A stretch of DNA of 62,125 bases from Oscillospiraceae bacterium. Lineage in GTDB: Bacteria > Bacillota > Clostridia > Oscillospirales > Oscillospiraceae. The translations under genes were made by a program, and so were the position numbers. The notes under the pieces were generated by a model. It made no database searches and was not told the origin of the DNA. It saw only the letters and a list, made by a program, of their open reading frames with translations. Positions within the stretch are counted from its first letter, which is position 1; each line of letters opens with the position of its first letter. Of this stretch, positions 7,545-15,786 are shown in pieces. The stretch lies in NCBI GenBank assembly GCA_902767915.1, contig CACXJE010000013.1:1-62125 (forward strand), written 5' to 3'.

Positions 7545-7792
7545 GAGGAAGAACGCCTTTGTCTCTCCAAGAGACAAAGGCGTTCTTCCTCTGCGGTACC
7601 ACTCTTATTGCCATACGAAAGTATGGCCGCTCGTACATGGTGTAACGCCCATGAAACGCCCCGGACTACGCAGGCAAAAGCCCTTCGGCGGGGTGCTCGG
7701 GGAGGATCCGCAGTGCGCCTTCACGCCGCCTTACACCGACCGGCGGCTCTCTGTGCTTCCGCGCGCAATGCACGTTCCCTTCAAAGCATAGT
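7545..7792 (-). promoter_or_regulatory. T-box riboswitch, isoleucine type
   Basis: Minus-strand RNA with the T-box motif (AGAGTGGTACCGC at 7593-7605), a stem I region with AGAGAGCCGCCGG, and a distal 21-bp perfect hairpin (7545-7565 with 7571-7591). The T-box class senses uncharged tRNA and raises downstream expression when charging is low. An ATC triplet in the stem I region (GCGGATCCTCC) fits an isoleucine specifier, and ileS lies downstream. The hairpin is not followed by a T-run; it abuts a heptamer array instead. Confidence 0.88.
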
Positions 7793-7827
7793 ATTCAGTT
7801 CTCAGTTCTTAGTTGTCAGTTGTTGGG
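7793..7827. repeat. Heptamer array (TTCAGTTC type)
   Basis: Units ATTCAGT, TCTCAGT, TCTTAGT, TGTCAGT and a degenerate fifth, between divIVA and the T-box. Confidence 0.82.
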
Positions 7828-7854
7828 TCCGGCTGACAACTGCGGCAAAGCCGC

Positions 7855-8559
7855 TTACATCTGATAATTCTTGCCGAATTTCAGGTTGGCAAACTTGGCC
7901 GTGGTGCGCTCGTCCAGGTCGATGGGCGGCATCACACGGGTGGTCGCCATGGGATCCTGGGGCGGACGGGGGGTATCGCCGGTGATGTTGGCCACGTTCT
8001 GCTCGATCTGGGCGGCGATCTCCTCGGCGTTGACCTTGGGAGGATCCTGCTCAGACTCGTAGTCGTAGGCCCGGCGGGTATTGGGTCTGGGCTGCTGCTC
8101 GGTGGGAAGGTCCATCTTTTTGAGCATTTCCAGGCTCTGCTGCTGCTTTGCCAGCTGGGCCTCCACGGCAGAGACGAATTCCGCCGTGCTGGCCTTGATC
8201 CGGCGCAGCCGCTCCTGCTCGGCAGCGGCGGCGGAGTCGATGTCCCGGCTGCGGGCCTGGGCGTCGGCCTGGGCCTTGCGAAGCAGCTCGTCGCTTCTGG
8301 CCTGGGCCTCGGCGATCATCTGCTCGCTGCTCTTGCGGGCCGCTTCCATCTCTTCCTTCATGGCCGCCTCGTTGGCACGGTACTCCTCCAGGCGCTCCAC
8401 CAGCAGCCGCATCTTGCTTTTCAGAACGGCGTTTTCCTTATAGAGGGTGACGTAGTCATCCATCAGAGGCTCCAGGAATTCGTCCACCGACTTCATCACG
8501 TAGCCGCCGATTTTCGCTTTTTCAAAGGATACTTCCTGAAGATCTTGTGGGGTCAGCAT
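7855..8559 (-). CDS. divIVA: DivIVA-family cell division/polarity protein
   Basis: 234 residues. The N-terminal lipid-binding DivIVA domain (MLTPQDLQEVSFEKAKIGGY) is followed by a long coiled coil (about 35-145, heptads rich in Ala/Glu/Arg) and a low-complexity tail. DivIVA binds negatively curved membrane at septa and poles and recruits division or segregation partners. It is cotranscribed with sepF and ylmE, as in the classic ylmD-ylmE-sepF-ylmG-ylmH-divIVA-ileS order, but ylmG and ylmH are absent here. Confidence 0.92.
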   Translation of the reverse strand: MLTPQDLQEVSFEKAKIGGYVMKSVDEFLEPLMDDYVTLYKENAVLKSKMRLLVERLEEYRANEAAMKEEMEAARKSSEQMIAEAQARSDELLRKAQADAQARSRDIDSAAAAEQERLRRIKASTAEFVSAVEAQLAKQQQSLEMLKKMDLPTEQQPRPNTRRAYDYESEQDPPKVNAEEIAAQIEQNVANITGDTPRPPQDPMATTRVMPPIDLDERTTAKFANLKFGKNYQM

Positions 8560-8586
8560 ACCCTTGCTTCCTTTCTGTTTCTGTCT

Positions 8587-9066
8587 TTAGAAGTAGATGC
8601 CGCTGTTTTCCAGCTCCTCCACCAGGTCCCCGACGATTTCCACGTTGTAGGGGGTCAGAATGTAGGTGGAGATGGCGACCTTCTTGATCTTGCCGTCCAG
8701 AGCGTAGGCAACGCCGGACAGGAAGTCCACCAGCCGACGGGCAACGTCCTTGTTCGTGGACTCCAGATTCAGGACGATGGACTGCTTCTCCCGCAGATGA
8801 TCGGCGATCTCGGAGACGGTGTCGAACCGGTCCGGCTTCACCAGAATGACCTGCATGGCGGAGTTGTTGTTCAGGTTGACGACCTTTGCGGGGCCGCGGC
8901 GGGTCTCCTTGGGCTCGGGCGCGGTATAGGCAGAACGGCGGGGAGCCGCAGGAGCGGGAGCCGGTGCGGGCTCGGAATCCATTTCGGGTTCCTCGTCGTA
9001 ATCGTATTCTTCCTCTTCTTCGTTGTAGGGACGGGTCAGCTTTCTCAGTTCATCCATCAAACCCAT
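8587..9066 (-). CDS. sepF: Cell division protein SepF
   Basis: 159 residues: an N-terminal amphipathic helix (MGLMDELRKLTRPY) that would bind membrane, an acidic/Pro-Ala linker (20-60), and the C-terminal SepF domain with VILVKPDRFD and RRLVDFLSGVAYAL. SepF polymerises into rings that bundle FtsZ and tether it to the membrane. It lies between ylmE and divIVA with AGGAGGAAG ahead of the ATG. Length and domain order are typical. Confidence 0.95.
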   Translation of the reverse strand: MGLMDELRKLTRPYNEEEEEYDYDEEPEMDSEPAPAPAPAAPRRSAYTAPEPKETRRGPAKVVNLNNNSAMQVILVKPDRFDTVSEIADHLREKQSIVLNLESTNKDVARRLVDFLSGVAYALDGKIKKVAISTYILTPYNVEIVGDLVEELENSGIYF

Positions 9067-9100
9067 GGTGCGCTTCCTCCTGTATGTATATAATATCGTT

Positions 9101-9811
9101 TCAGCTTTCTTGTTTTTTGGAATAATCTCTCGGCCCGAAAATCGCGGTGCCGACGCGGATCATTGTGCTGCCCTCGGCGATGGCGTCTTCATAATCGTCG
9201 CTCATACCCATAGACAGACATACCATAGATACATTATCGTATTTTTTCCCGCCAATGTCAACAAAAAGATTTCTCATTTTTGCAAAATATTTCCGATTGT
9301 CGCCCTTTTTCTCGCTGATGGGAGGAATTGCCATCAGTCCGCAGAGCCGGACGCCGGGGTACTCTCCCATGCGGGGGGCCAGCGCAAGGGCCTCCTCCGG
9401 GGAGAAGCCCCCCTTCTGGGGCTCGGCGGCGATGTTGATCTCAAACAGGATGTCCTGCCGGATCCCCAGCCGCAAAGCCGTCTTGTTGACGGCCTCCAGC
9501 AGCTCCATCCGGTCCACAGACTGGATCAGATCCACCTTGCCCACCACCTTGTTGACCTTGTTGGTCTGCAGGTGGCCGATAAAGTGCAGCGGCTTGCCGA
9601 CATAGGCCCCCAGGGGCTGCTTTTGCACCAGCTCCTGGACCCGGTTTTCTCCGCAGGCGTCCACCCCGGCGGCCACAGCCTCCCGGACCCGGTCGGCGTC
9701 GTTCATCTTGGTGGCGGCCAGCAGCAGAACCTCCCGGGGATCTCTTCCGGCTGCCCGGGCGGCTGCGTCCATGTTGGCGCGAACCGCCGCCACATTTTCA
9801 GAAATGCTCAT
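9101..9811 (-). CDS. ylmE: PLP homeostasis protein (YggS/YlmE/PROSC family)
   Basis: 236 residues, a single-domain alanine-racemase-like barrel without the second domain. VLLLAATKMNDADRV holds the family lysine that binds pyridoxal phosphate; GENRVQELVQK and HFIGHLQTNKV are family signatures. The protein carries and buffers PLP rather than catalysing a known reaction. Its ATG overlaps the stop of the upstream adaptor gene by 4 bases (ATGA), so translation is probably coupled. It precedes sepF, its usual neighbour. Confidence 0.94.
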   Translation of the reverse strand: MSISENVAAVRANMDAAARAAGRDPREVLLLAATKMNDADRVREAVAAGVDACGENRVQELVQKQPLGAYVGKPLHFIGHLQTNKVNKVVGKVDLIQSVDRMELLEAVNKTALRLGIRQDILFEINIAAEPQKGGFSPEEALALAPRMGEYPGVRLCGLMAIPPISEKKGDNRKYFAKMRNLFVDIGGKKYDNVSMVCLSMGMSDDYEDAIAEGSTMIRVGTAIFGPRDYSKKQES

Positions 9812-11019
9812 TTTCCCATAACCTTCCCTTCAAACAGTTCTTCCTTGGTGAGGATGATTCCGTCCTCAGGCCAGAGGTTGTCTATACTGGATTTATCCTC
9901 GGCGACCAGATAATCCTCGCCGTTGTCATAGATGATCTCCACCGACTTCCAGGCGGCCTTTGCGCCCTCCAGCACATAAACGCCCGCCTCCCCCTCCTCG
10001 TTGACGTAGATGGCGTCCTTCGGCACCAGCAGGCCGCTGTAGCTCCGGATATACAGATCCGCCGTCAGGCTTCTGGCAGAGACCGCCTCCTGAATGTCCC
10101 GCTCCGACGAGAGCACCAGCAGGCAGACGCCCTCCTCAGAGGGGCTGATCCGCTCCACCTTCATGCTCAGGGTCTGGTTGAAGGCGGAGGTAAAGCTGAC
10201 GTCCACCCGGTCTCCGGCTTCCAGGCCGGCGATTTTTTCCGGGTCCACCAGGGTCGCGTAATACCACTTGGGGGAGGTGACCACCTTTCCGACGGCATTG
10301 GTGACGTTCAGCGGAGTCCGCAGATTCCGGAACTGGGTCACCGAGGCGGTCTCCAGAAAGCTGGGGGTCATGACCAGCTCGTAGCCGTCCGCCACCGAGG
10401 AGAAATAGCCCGCGTCGGTGGTCGTGATCTTGCCGGATTCTGTTTCGGACTGGGCATAGAGCTGATTCAGCCGGTCCTTGGTCTCCGAGATCCGCTCCCA
10501 GAGGGTCTGGGCGTCGTCGGAGGTGAGATAGCGCCGCAGAATGTAGGTTTTCAGCTGCTCGGCGGAGGCGTTCGCCTGGCTGTACTCCCGGCGGCTGCCG
10601 CTGAGGGCCACCTGGCTGATCAGCCGCCGGATGTCGGAATCCAGGGTGGCGGAGTCCTCGCCGGTGGAGGAGAAGGAATAGGCGTATTCCATCTGGGACA
10701 GCTCCAGCTCCAGCTCGTCGATCCGGTCCTGGCGATCCTTTGCCTCGTCGTCCCGGAAGGTGGCCGCCACGGTCTGGCCCACCCCCACCCGTTCTCCTTC
10801 CGCCCGGGTGTAGACCACGATGTCCTCCGTCCGGCCTGTGATGGGCCGCTCGGAACGCACCACAAAGCCGGAGGTCGTATAACCGCCGACTTCATAGTAC
10901 ACAGCTTTATAAAGTGTATAGCCCTCGTCCGGCCCCCGGATGACGGAGGCCACAATATAGCAGGCCACCACACCGCACAGGATCAGCACGACCAGGCGCA
11001 GATATTTATCGCTTTTCAT
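9808..11019 (-). CDS. HlyD-like membrane-anchored adaptor protein
   Basis: 403 residues: one N-terminal membrane anchor (about 8-27), then an extracytoplasmic lipoyl/barrel-sandwich-type segment (GYTTSGFVVRSERPI), coiled-coil stretches (about 95-200) and a beta-rich C-terminus (YSGLLVPKDAIYVNEEG) typical of HlyD/RND-type adaptors. No transporter partner lies beside it; it is translationally coupled to ylmE in a cell division cluster. That context suggests a role in envelope or septum work rather than efflux, but this is inference. Confidence 0.7.
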   Translation of the reverse strand: MKSDKYLRLVVLILCGVVACYIVASVIRGPDEGYTLYKAVYYEVGGYTTSGFVVRSERPITGRTEDIVVYTRAEGERVGVGQTVAATFRDDEAKDRQDRIDELELELSQMEYAYSFSSTGEDSATLDSDIRRLISQVALSGSRREYSQANASAEQLKTYILRRYLTSDDAQTLWERISETKDRLNQLYAQSETESGKITTTDAGYFSSVADGYELVMTPSFLETASVTQFRNLRTPLNVTNAVGKVVTSPKWYYATLVDPEKIAGLEAGDRVDVSFTSAFNQTLSMKVERISPSEEGVCLLVLSSERDIQEAVSARSLTADLYIRSYSGLLVPKDAIYVNEEGEAGVYVLEGAKAAWKSVEIIYDNGEDYLVAEDKSSIDNLWPEDGIILTKEELFEGKVMGK

Positions 11020-11078
11020 CGGAGCGTTCCTCCCTGCGATCCTCCGCCGGGCCGCGGCTCCGTCTGCCGGACTTGCCG

Positions 11079-11303
11079 CTATGGGGTGCCGAATTTCACC
11101 GGATGGGCCGGGACTACGGTGGAGATCGCGTGTTTGTAGATCATCTGCTGCCGGCCTTCGGAGACCAGGCAGACCACAAAGCTGTCAAAGCCCGTGATGA
11201 CGCCCTTCATCTGAAAGCCGTTCATCAAAAAGACCGTGACAAGCTGATGTTCTTTTCGGGTTTCGTTCAGGAACAGGTCCTGGAGAGTTTCGGCTGCTGC
11301 CAT
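11079..11303 (-). CDS. hfq: RNA chaperone Hfq
   Basis: 74 residues from the ATG at 11301-11303, with GAGGTAATTCCC ahead of it; the longer open frame upstream runs into repeats. The Sm1 motif ([19 protein letters not shown]) and Sm2 motif ([12 protein letters not shown], with the YKHA signature) are complete. Hfq forms hexamers that bind A- and U-rich RNA and pair small RNAs with targets. It lies after miaA, the usual order, here separated from it by heptamer arrays and a palindrome. Confidence 0.96.
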   Translation of the reverse strand: MAAAETLQDLFLNETRKEHQLVTVFLMNGFQMKGVITGFDSFVVCLVSEGRQQMIYKHAISTVVPAHPVKFGTP

Positions 11304-11370
11304 GGGAATTACCTCGTTTCTATGTAGATTGGTGAATCCCATGGTAGCAGAGTTTGTTTGTCGAATACAG

Positions 11371-11398
11371 TTGAAAATTGAAAGTTGAAAGTTGAAAA
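11371..11398. repeat. Heptamer array (TTGAAAG type)
   Basis: Four copies: TTGAAAA, TTGAAAG, TTGAAAG, TTGAAAA, between miaA and hfq. Confidence 0.88.
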
Positions 11399-11406
11399 TG
11401 AATGTG

Positions 11407-11430
11407 TTTTTCAAATTGCAATTTGAAAAA
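11407..11430. repeat. AT-rich perfect palindrome, copy 2
   Basis: Inverted repeat identical to that at 7150-7171 but extended by one base pair on each side. It sits between two heptamer arrays, as copy 1 does. Confidence 0.8.
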
Positions 11431-11440
11431 CTCCGATAAC

Positions 11441-11468
11441 TTTCAACTTTACACTTTCAACTTTCAAC
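11441..11468. repeat. Heptamer array (TTTCAAC type) overlapping miaA stop
   Basis: Copies TTTCAAC, TTTACAC, TTTCAAC, TTTCAAC. The last two encode, on the minus strand, the final residues and the TGA stop of miaA (11457-11459). Confidence 0.88.
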
Positions 11469-12380
11469 TCGCAGCAGGCGCATTGCCGCTGCGGTCAGGT
11501 CCGCCGTCTCGTCGACGTACAGCCAATGGATGGCTTCGTTGCGGCGGAACCAGGTGAGCTGCCTTTTGGCATAGCGGCGGGAGGACTGCTTGATCTGCTC
11601 CACCGCCTGCTCCAGGCTGCACTCGCCCCGGAGCGCAGCGGCCATTTCCTTGTAGCCGATGGCCTGCATGGCGGTGGTTTTGGGGTCGATCCCCTTCTCC
11701 AGCAGCGCCCGGACCTCGGTTTCCAGCCCCTGGGCCAGCATCTGATCCACCCGGGCGTCGATGCGCCGATAGAGCTTGTCCCGATCCCGGAAGCTCAGGC
11801 CGATCCAGACCGGCTCATACTTGGGTGCCTGGAGCTTGGACTGGGCGTTGTGCCAGGACAGGGGCATGCCGGTGATCAGAAACACCTCCAGGGCCCGGAT
11901 GATCCGCTTGCGATCGGACAGATGGAGCCGCTCGGCGGTTTCCGGATCCGCGTCCTTCAGCATATTGTAGACGTATTCAATGCCGTGCTTTTCCGCGATG
12001 CCCTCCACATATTCCCGCTGGGCGGGACGGGTGGGAGCCGCAAAGGCCTTGCCCTTCACCAGGCTGTCCATATACAGGCCGGTGCCGCCGCAGACAATGG
12101 CGGGCTTGCCCCGGCCTTGGATGTCCCGGATGGCGGCGTCCGCCAGCTCCACGTAGCGGCTCACGGAGAAGTCCTCTCCAGGCTCCGCCACGTCCAGCAG
12201 ATGGTGGGGGACGCCCTCCATCTCAGCGGTTGTGGGCTTGGCGGTGCCCACATCCATGCCGCGGTAGATCTGCATGGAGTCGCAGGACACCACCTCGGCG
12301 TTCAATTTCTTAGCCAGCGCCACCGCCAGCCCGGTCTTTCCGGAGGCGGTAGGGCCGCAGATACAGATGAGGTTATTCAT
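11457..12380 (-). CDS. miaA: tRNA dimethylallyltransferase
   Basis: Transfers the dimethylallyl group to A37 of tRNAs that read U-starting codons, the step before MiaB. 307 residues with the P-loop CGPTASGKTGLA (residues 8-19), DSMQIYRGMDVGTAKP, and the zinc/insert region of the family. GGAG precedes the ATG. The end of the gene (RVES, stop) lies inside a heptamer array, so the C-terminus has been set by a repeat. It is cotranscribed with miaB-mutS-mutL upstream and hfq downstream. Confidence 0.96.
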   Translation of the reverse strand: MNNLICICGPTASGKTGLAVALAKKLNAEVVSCDSMQIYRGMDVGTAKPTTAEMEGVPHHLLDVAEPGEDFSVSRYVELADAAIRDIQGRGKPAIVCGGTGLYMDSLVKGKAFAAPTRPAQREYVEGIAEKHGIEYVYNMLKDADPETAERLHLSDRKRIIRALEVFLITGMPLSWHNAQSKLQAPKYEPVWIGLSFRDRDKLYRRIDARVDQMLAQGLETEVRALLEKGIDPKTTAMQAIGYKEMAAALRGECSLEQAVEQIKQSSRRYAKRQLTWFRRNEAIHWLYVDETADLTAAAMRLLRVES

Positions 12381-12442
12381 GGATGCTCCTGGATCGCCTC
12401 CCGGCAGTACCGGCCCGCAGCAAGAGGTACAAGCTCCCCCCT

Positions 12443-12480
12443 GTCATTGCGAGCCAGTACGCACACTGGCGTGGCAATCC
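12443..12480. repeat. REP-like palindrome P1
   Basis: GTCATTGCGAGCCAGT...ACTGGCGTGGCAATCC inverted repeat between the GIY-YIG gene and miaA. The same family occurs at 12835-12876, 12898-12935 and 28957-28996. Confidence 0.85.
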
Positions 12481-12497
12481 GTACTCCTTTGCATGAA

Positions 12498-12797
12498 TTA
12501 TTCAAACAGCCTGGGATACAGATCCTCCCAGTGGGGATTTCTGGAATTGACCAGCTTGTTTTTTCGTGCCCGGTTCCAGCTTTTGATCTGCTTTTCCCGT
12601 TCAAAGGCTGCCAGCGGCTCCCGGCCTGCTTCCTCATAATACACCAGCTTTGTCACGTCGTATTTGGCGGTGAAGCTGTTGGGATCCATGTGATCCTTGT
12701 GCTCCCGGATTCGGGCGGGCAGATTGGAGGTGACGCCGGTATAGATGGTGGTGTTTGTTTTATTGGCAAGGATGTAGACGAAAAAGTGCTTTTCCAT
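12498..12797 (-). CDS. GIY-YIG domain protein
   Basis: 99 residues, a stand-alone GIY-YIG nuclease domain: FFVYILANK then TTIYTGVTSNLPARIREH, with the conserved Tyr/Tyr pair and the Arg helix. Relatives of the UPF0213/YhbQ type are common; their substrate is not settled. The start is at MEKHFFVYIL (12795-12797); the longer open frame overlaps mutL. The gene is flanked on both sides by members of the same REP-like palindrome and interrupts the usual mutL-miaA junction. Confidence 0.88.
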   Translation of the reverse strand: MEKHFFVYILANKTNTTIYTGVTSNLPARIREHKDHMDPNSFTAKYDVTKLVYYEEAGREPLAAFEREKQIKSWNRARKNKLVNSRNPHWEDLYPRLFE

Positions 12798-12834
12798 AGC
12801 TTGCTCCTGGTCGGAAGGTAAGGACGGGGGATGC

Positions 12835-12935
12835 GGATTGCCACGCCAGTGACATCGGTCACTGGCTCGCAATGACAAGGGAAAGGACGGGGGATGCGGA
12901 TTGCCACGCCAGTGTGCGCACTGGCTCGCAATGAC
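12835..12935. repeat. REP-like palindromes P2 and P3 in tandem
   Basis: Two copies of GGATTGCCACGCCAGT...ACTGGCTCGCAATGAC (12835-12876 and 12898-12935), 63 bp apart, each preceded by AAGGACGGGGGATGC. They lie between mutL and the GIY-YIG gene. Confidence 0.88.
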
Positions 12936-12948
12936 AGACTGAGAGGTA

Positions 12949-15027
12949 TCAGGTAATCCGCTTAAACTGCTTCTCCATCTGTTTTTTGGTGATGAAGGTG
13001 CAGATGGGTCTGCCGTGGGGGCAGTATTTGAGATCCTCCCGGCTGAGGACCTGGGCGGCCAGCCGCTCCAGCTCCACCGGGTCGGTGATATAGCCGGCCT
13101 TGATGGCAGCCTTGCAGGCGATCGTATGCAGGGCCTCGTCCCGGAGCCGCTCCGGGGTGTCCAGCCGGCCGTTCTGCAGATGGCCCGCAATCTCGGACAG
13201 GGTGGCCGCCGCGTCGGAGGGGCAGATCTCCGCCGGGATCTGCCGCAGCAGCAGGTCTCCCCCGCCGATGTCGTCCAGATCGTAGCCGAAGTCCAGCAGC
13301 GCCTCCCGGTGCTCCAGAAGCAGGGCGGCCTCCTCCCGGTCCAGGCTGCAGGTCAAGGGCGTCAGCAGGGTCTGGCCCACCACGGTGTTCCCCTGGGCCC
13401 GAAGCCGTTCAAAGTTAATCCGCTCGTGGGCCGCGTGCTTGTCGATGAGGATCAGCTCCTCCCCCTGCTCCACCAGGATATAGGTGCGGAAGACCTCGCC
13501 GATGTAGCGGAAGTCGGGGGCCTTTTCCAGGCCCTCCAACTGCAGAGGCTTATCCGCAGGGTTCTCCGCCTGAGGCGCCGCGGGATGATCGTCCCCGCTG
13601 CGGGGGGCAGGATCCTTCTCAGCGGAGAATTCCGGGATCGGCAGCGTGTGAGAAGCTCTCTCCCACGTAACGTCTTGCCGCTCGTTTTGCGCTTCCTCCC
13701 GGTCCGTCGGCAGAGTCACGGGGCTGTTCAGGGTCCCGGCCTTTACCGCATCCAGCAGGGTCCGGCTGGGGGTGGGCTTCGGCCCGGTCTGCAGGGCCTT
13801 GGTCATCTGCTCATATTCCCAGCGGGTCACGGTGTGGATCGGCTGGGCCGGCTTGCCGGCGGGCTTTCCGCCGGAACGGTATTCCTCGGCGGTCATGGTT
13901 CGGAAGAAATTCGGGTCCCGCTGGGTTTGGAACCCCTCCACCGCTGCCTTCGGCAGCGGTCCCCCTCCCCTATAGTCGCCTTCGGCGCCGATAGGGGCGG
14001 TTTTTTCTGTTCCCTTTAACTGGAAAGCCACCTGGCCGGGGGCCCGGCTCAGGGCGCCCTTGACGCCGTAGTGGACACAGTCGAAGATCTCCCGCTCGTT
14101 GAGGAACTTCACCTCGGTTTTGGCTGGGTGTACGTTCACGTCCACGGCGGAGAGAGGCACCGTGATGTTCAGCACGCAGGAGGGGAACCGGCCCACCATG
14201 ATCTGGTTGCGGTAGGCCTCCTCCAGAGCGGCGGTCAGGGTTTTGGACCGGATCAGCCGGTGATTGACAAAGAAGATTTGATACGCCCGGGTGCCCCGGG
14301 TGGCGGTGGGCCGGGAGACATAGCCGGAAACCGCCAGCTTCTCCCATTTGCTCTCCACCGGGATCATCTCCCCCGCGGTCTGCCGGCCCAGGACGCTGTA
14401 GACGGCGGACAGAAGCGCCCCGTCGCCGGGGGTCTGAAGCTGCTGTTCCCCGTCCTTGATCAGCCGGAAGGAGATCTCCGGATGGGCCAGGGCCTGCTTC
14501 TGCACGGTGCTTGCCACCGCGGAGGCCTCCACCGAATCCCGCTTCATAAACTTCATGCGGGCCGGGGTGTTGTAGAACAGGTCCCGCACCACAATGGTGG
14601 TGCCCACAGGGCAGCCGGCGCTCTCACAGGACAGGAGCTTGCCGGCCTCCAGCCGGAGGCTGGTGCCCTCGGCGTCCTCGGCGGTACGGGTCAGCAGATC
14701 CACCCGGCTCACAGCGGCTGTGGCCGCCAGGGCCTCGCCGCGGAAGCCCAGGGTGCCGATGGCCTCCAGGTCCTCCTTCCGGCGGAGCTTGGAGGTGGCA
14801 TGGCGCAGAAAGGCCGTCTTGGCGTCCTCCCGGCCCATGCCGCAGCCGTCGTCGCTGACCCGGAGGAAGGTCATGCCGCCGTTCTGGATCTCGACGGTGA
14901 CGGTCTTCGCACCGGCGTCTATGGAATTTTCCACCAGCTCCTTCACCACCGAGGCGGGCCGCTCCACGACCTCGCCGGCCGCGATCAGGTTCGCCAGATG
15001 GGGGTCCAGCTGCATGATTTTTGGCAT
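12949..15027 (-). CDS. mutL: DNA mismatch repair protein MutL
   Basis: Links MutS mismatch recognition to repair. About 692 residues. The GHKL ATPase has IAAGEVVERPASVVKELVEN, ENSIDAGA, DDGCGMGRED and GTLGFRGEAL. The C-terminal domain has ILIDKHAAHERINFERL and ends with the CPHGRPICTFI zinc/endonuclease-region motif. The start is the ATG at 15025-15027 with AAGGAG upstream, not the GTG nine codons earlier. The linker contains a repeat-derived insert (about residues 344-363; see 13941-13997). Follows mutS and a CPBP gene. Confidence 0.96.
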   Translation of the reverse strand: MPKIMQLDPHLANLIAAGEVVERPASVVKELVENSIDAGAKTVTVEIQNGGMTFLRVSDDGCGMGREDAKTAFLRHATSKLRRKEDLEAIGTLGFRGEALAATAAVSRVDLLTRTAEDAEGTSLRLEAGKLLSCESAGCPVGTTIVVRDLFYNTPARMKFMKRDSVEASAVASTVQKQALAHPEISFRLIKDGEQQLQTPGDGALLSAVYSVLGRQTAGEMIPVESKWEKLAVSGYVSRPTATRGTRAYQIFFVNHRLIRSKTLTAALEEAYRNQIMVGRFPSCVLNITVPLSAVDVNVHPAKTEVKFLNEREIFDCVHYGVKGALSRAPGQVAFQLKGTEKTAPIGAEGDYRGGGPLPKAAVEGFQTQRDPNFFRTMTAEEYRSGGKPAGKPAQPIHTVTRWEYEQMTKALQTGPKPTPSRTLLDAVKAGTLNSPVTLPTDREEAQNERQDVTWERASHTLPIPEFSAEKDPAPRSGDDHPAAPQAENPADKPLQLEGLEKAPDFRYIGEVFRTYILVEQGEELILIDKHAAHERINFERLRAQGNTVVGQTLLTPLTCSLDREEAALLLEHREALLDFGYDLDDIGGGDLLLRQIPAEICPSDAAATLSEIAGHLQNGRLDTPERLRDEALHTIACKAAIKAGYITDPVELERLAAQVLSREDLKYCPHGRPICTFITKKQMEKQFKRIT
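13941..13997. repeat. Palindromic element inside mutL coding sequence
   Basis: CCGCTGCC-TTC-GGCAGCGG (13941-13959) followed by CCCCTATAGTCGCC...GGCGCCGATAGGGG (13967-13997). It is read in frame as part of the MutL linker (APIGAEGDYRGGGPLPKAAV). Confidence 0.8.
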
Positions 15028-15050
15028 TTTCGGATTCTCCTTTTTGAGAT

Positions 15051-15785
15051 TCACCGCATCCCGAACACCAGCAGCAGGGCGATGCTGTTGATGATCCCGT
15101 GCAGGAAAATCGAGGCCCAGATGGACTCGCTGCGCTCATAGACCCAGGCCAGGGCAAAGCCTGCCGGCAGATAGGACAGGAAGTTGATCAGACTCACCAG
15201 GGGCGGCTGGTCCAGCACATAGGCAAAGACGTGGGCGAAGGAAAAGACCGCCATGGAGAGGGCATAGGCCCAGAACCGGGAATGCCGGTACAGGCCGCAG
15301 AAGATCAGGCCCCGGCAGAGCACCTCCTCCGTCAGAGGGGCCAGCAGGCAGACGTCCAGGATCATAATGGGTGGCACCGTGGTGACCAGCTTTTCCACCA
15401 CGGCCTGGTTTGTGTTCTCCGGCGTGATGCCCAGCTTCCTGATCAGCAGCTCGGTGATCAGATTGACCCCGAAGCTCAGGCCGAAATACAGACCGATGCC
15501 GATGCCCAGGTCGCCGAAGGTCCGTTTGCCCCGAAGCGCGGTGAGCCAGGTGAATTGCTGCCGCAGAAAGGGCAGGAAGAAGGGCAGCAGCACGCCCAGG
15601 GTGATCAGCGTGACGATGAGATTGTACCAGGCCAGGCCGCTGAGACTGTTGAGCTTTCGATGGAACAGCCACAGAATCAGGGCCACCAGCAGCTGGCTGC
15701 CCAGCAGAAACATGGGCCAGCCCAGGATCCCGCCGATGACCTCCCGCTTGTGCAGGGTTCCGATGTTGTGTTTTTTCGTTTCCAT
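15051..15785 (-). CDS. CPBP-family intramembrane metalloprotease
   Basis: 244 residues, about eight membrane segments. The three CPBP (Abi/Rce1-type) motifs are visible: EEVLCR (EExxxR), FSFAH (FxxxH) and HGIIN (HxxxN). These glutamates and histidines form the membrane-buried active site of Rce1-like proteases. The ATG begins two bases after the mutS stop, and the stop lies just before the mutL start, so it is embedded between mutS and mutL. Natural substrate unknown. Confidence 0.88.
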   Translation of the reverse strand: METKKHNIGTLHKREVIGGILGWPMFLLGSQLLVALILWLFHRKLNSLSGLAWYNLIVTLITLGVLLPFFLPFLRQQFTWLTALRGKRTFGDLGIGIGLYFGLSFGVNLITELLIRKLGITPENTNQAVVEKLVTTVPPIMILDVCLLAPLTEEVLCRGLIFCGLYRHSRFWAYALSMAVFSFAHVFAYVLDQPPLVSLINFLSYLPAGFALAWVYERSESIWASIFLHGIINSIALLLVFGMR

Positions 15786-15786
15786 A

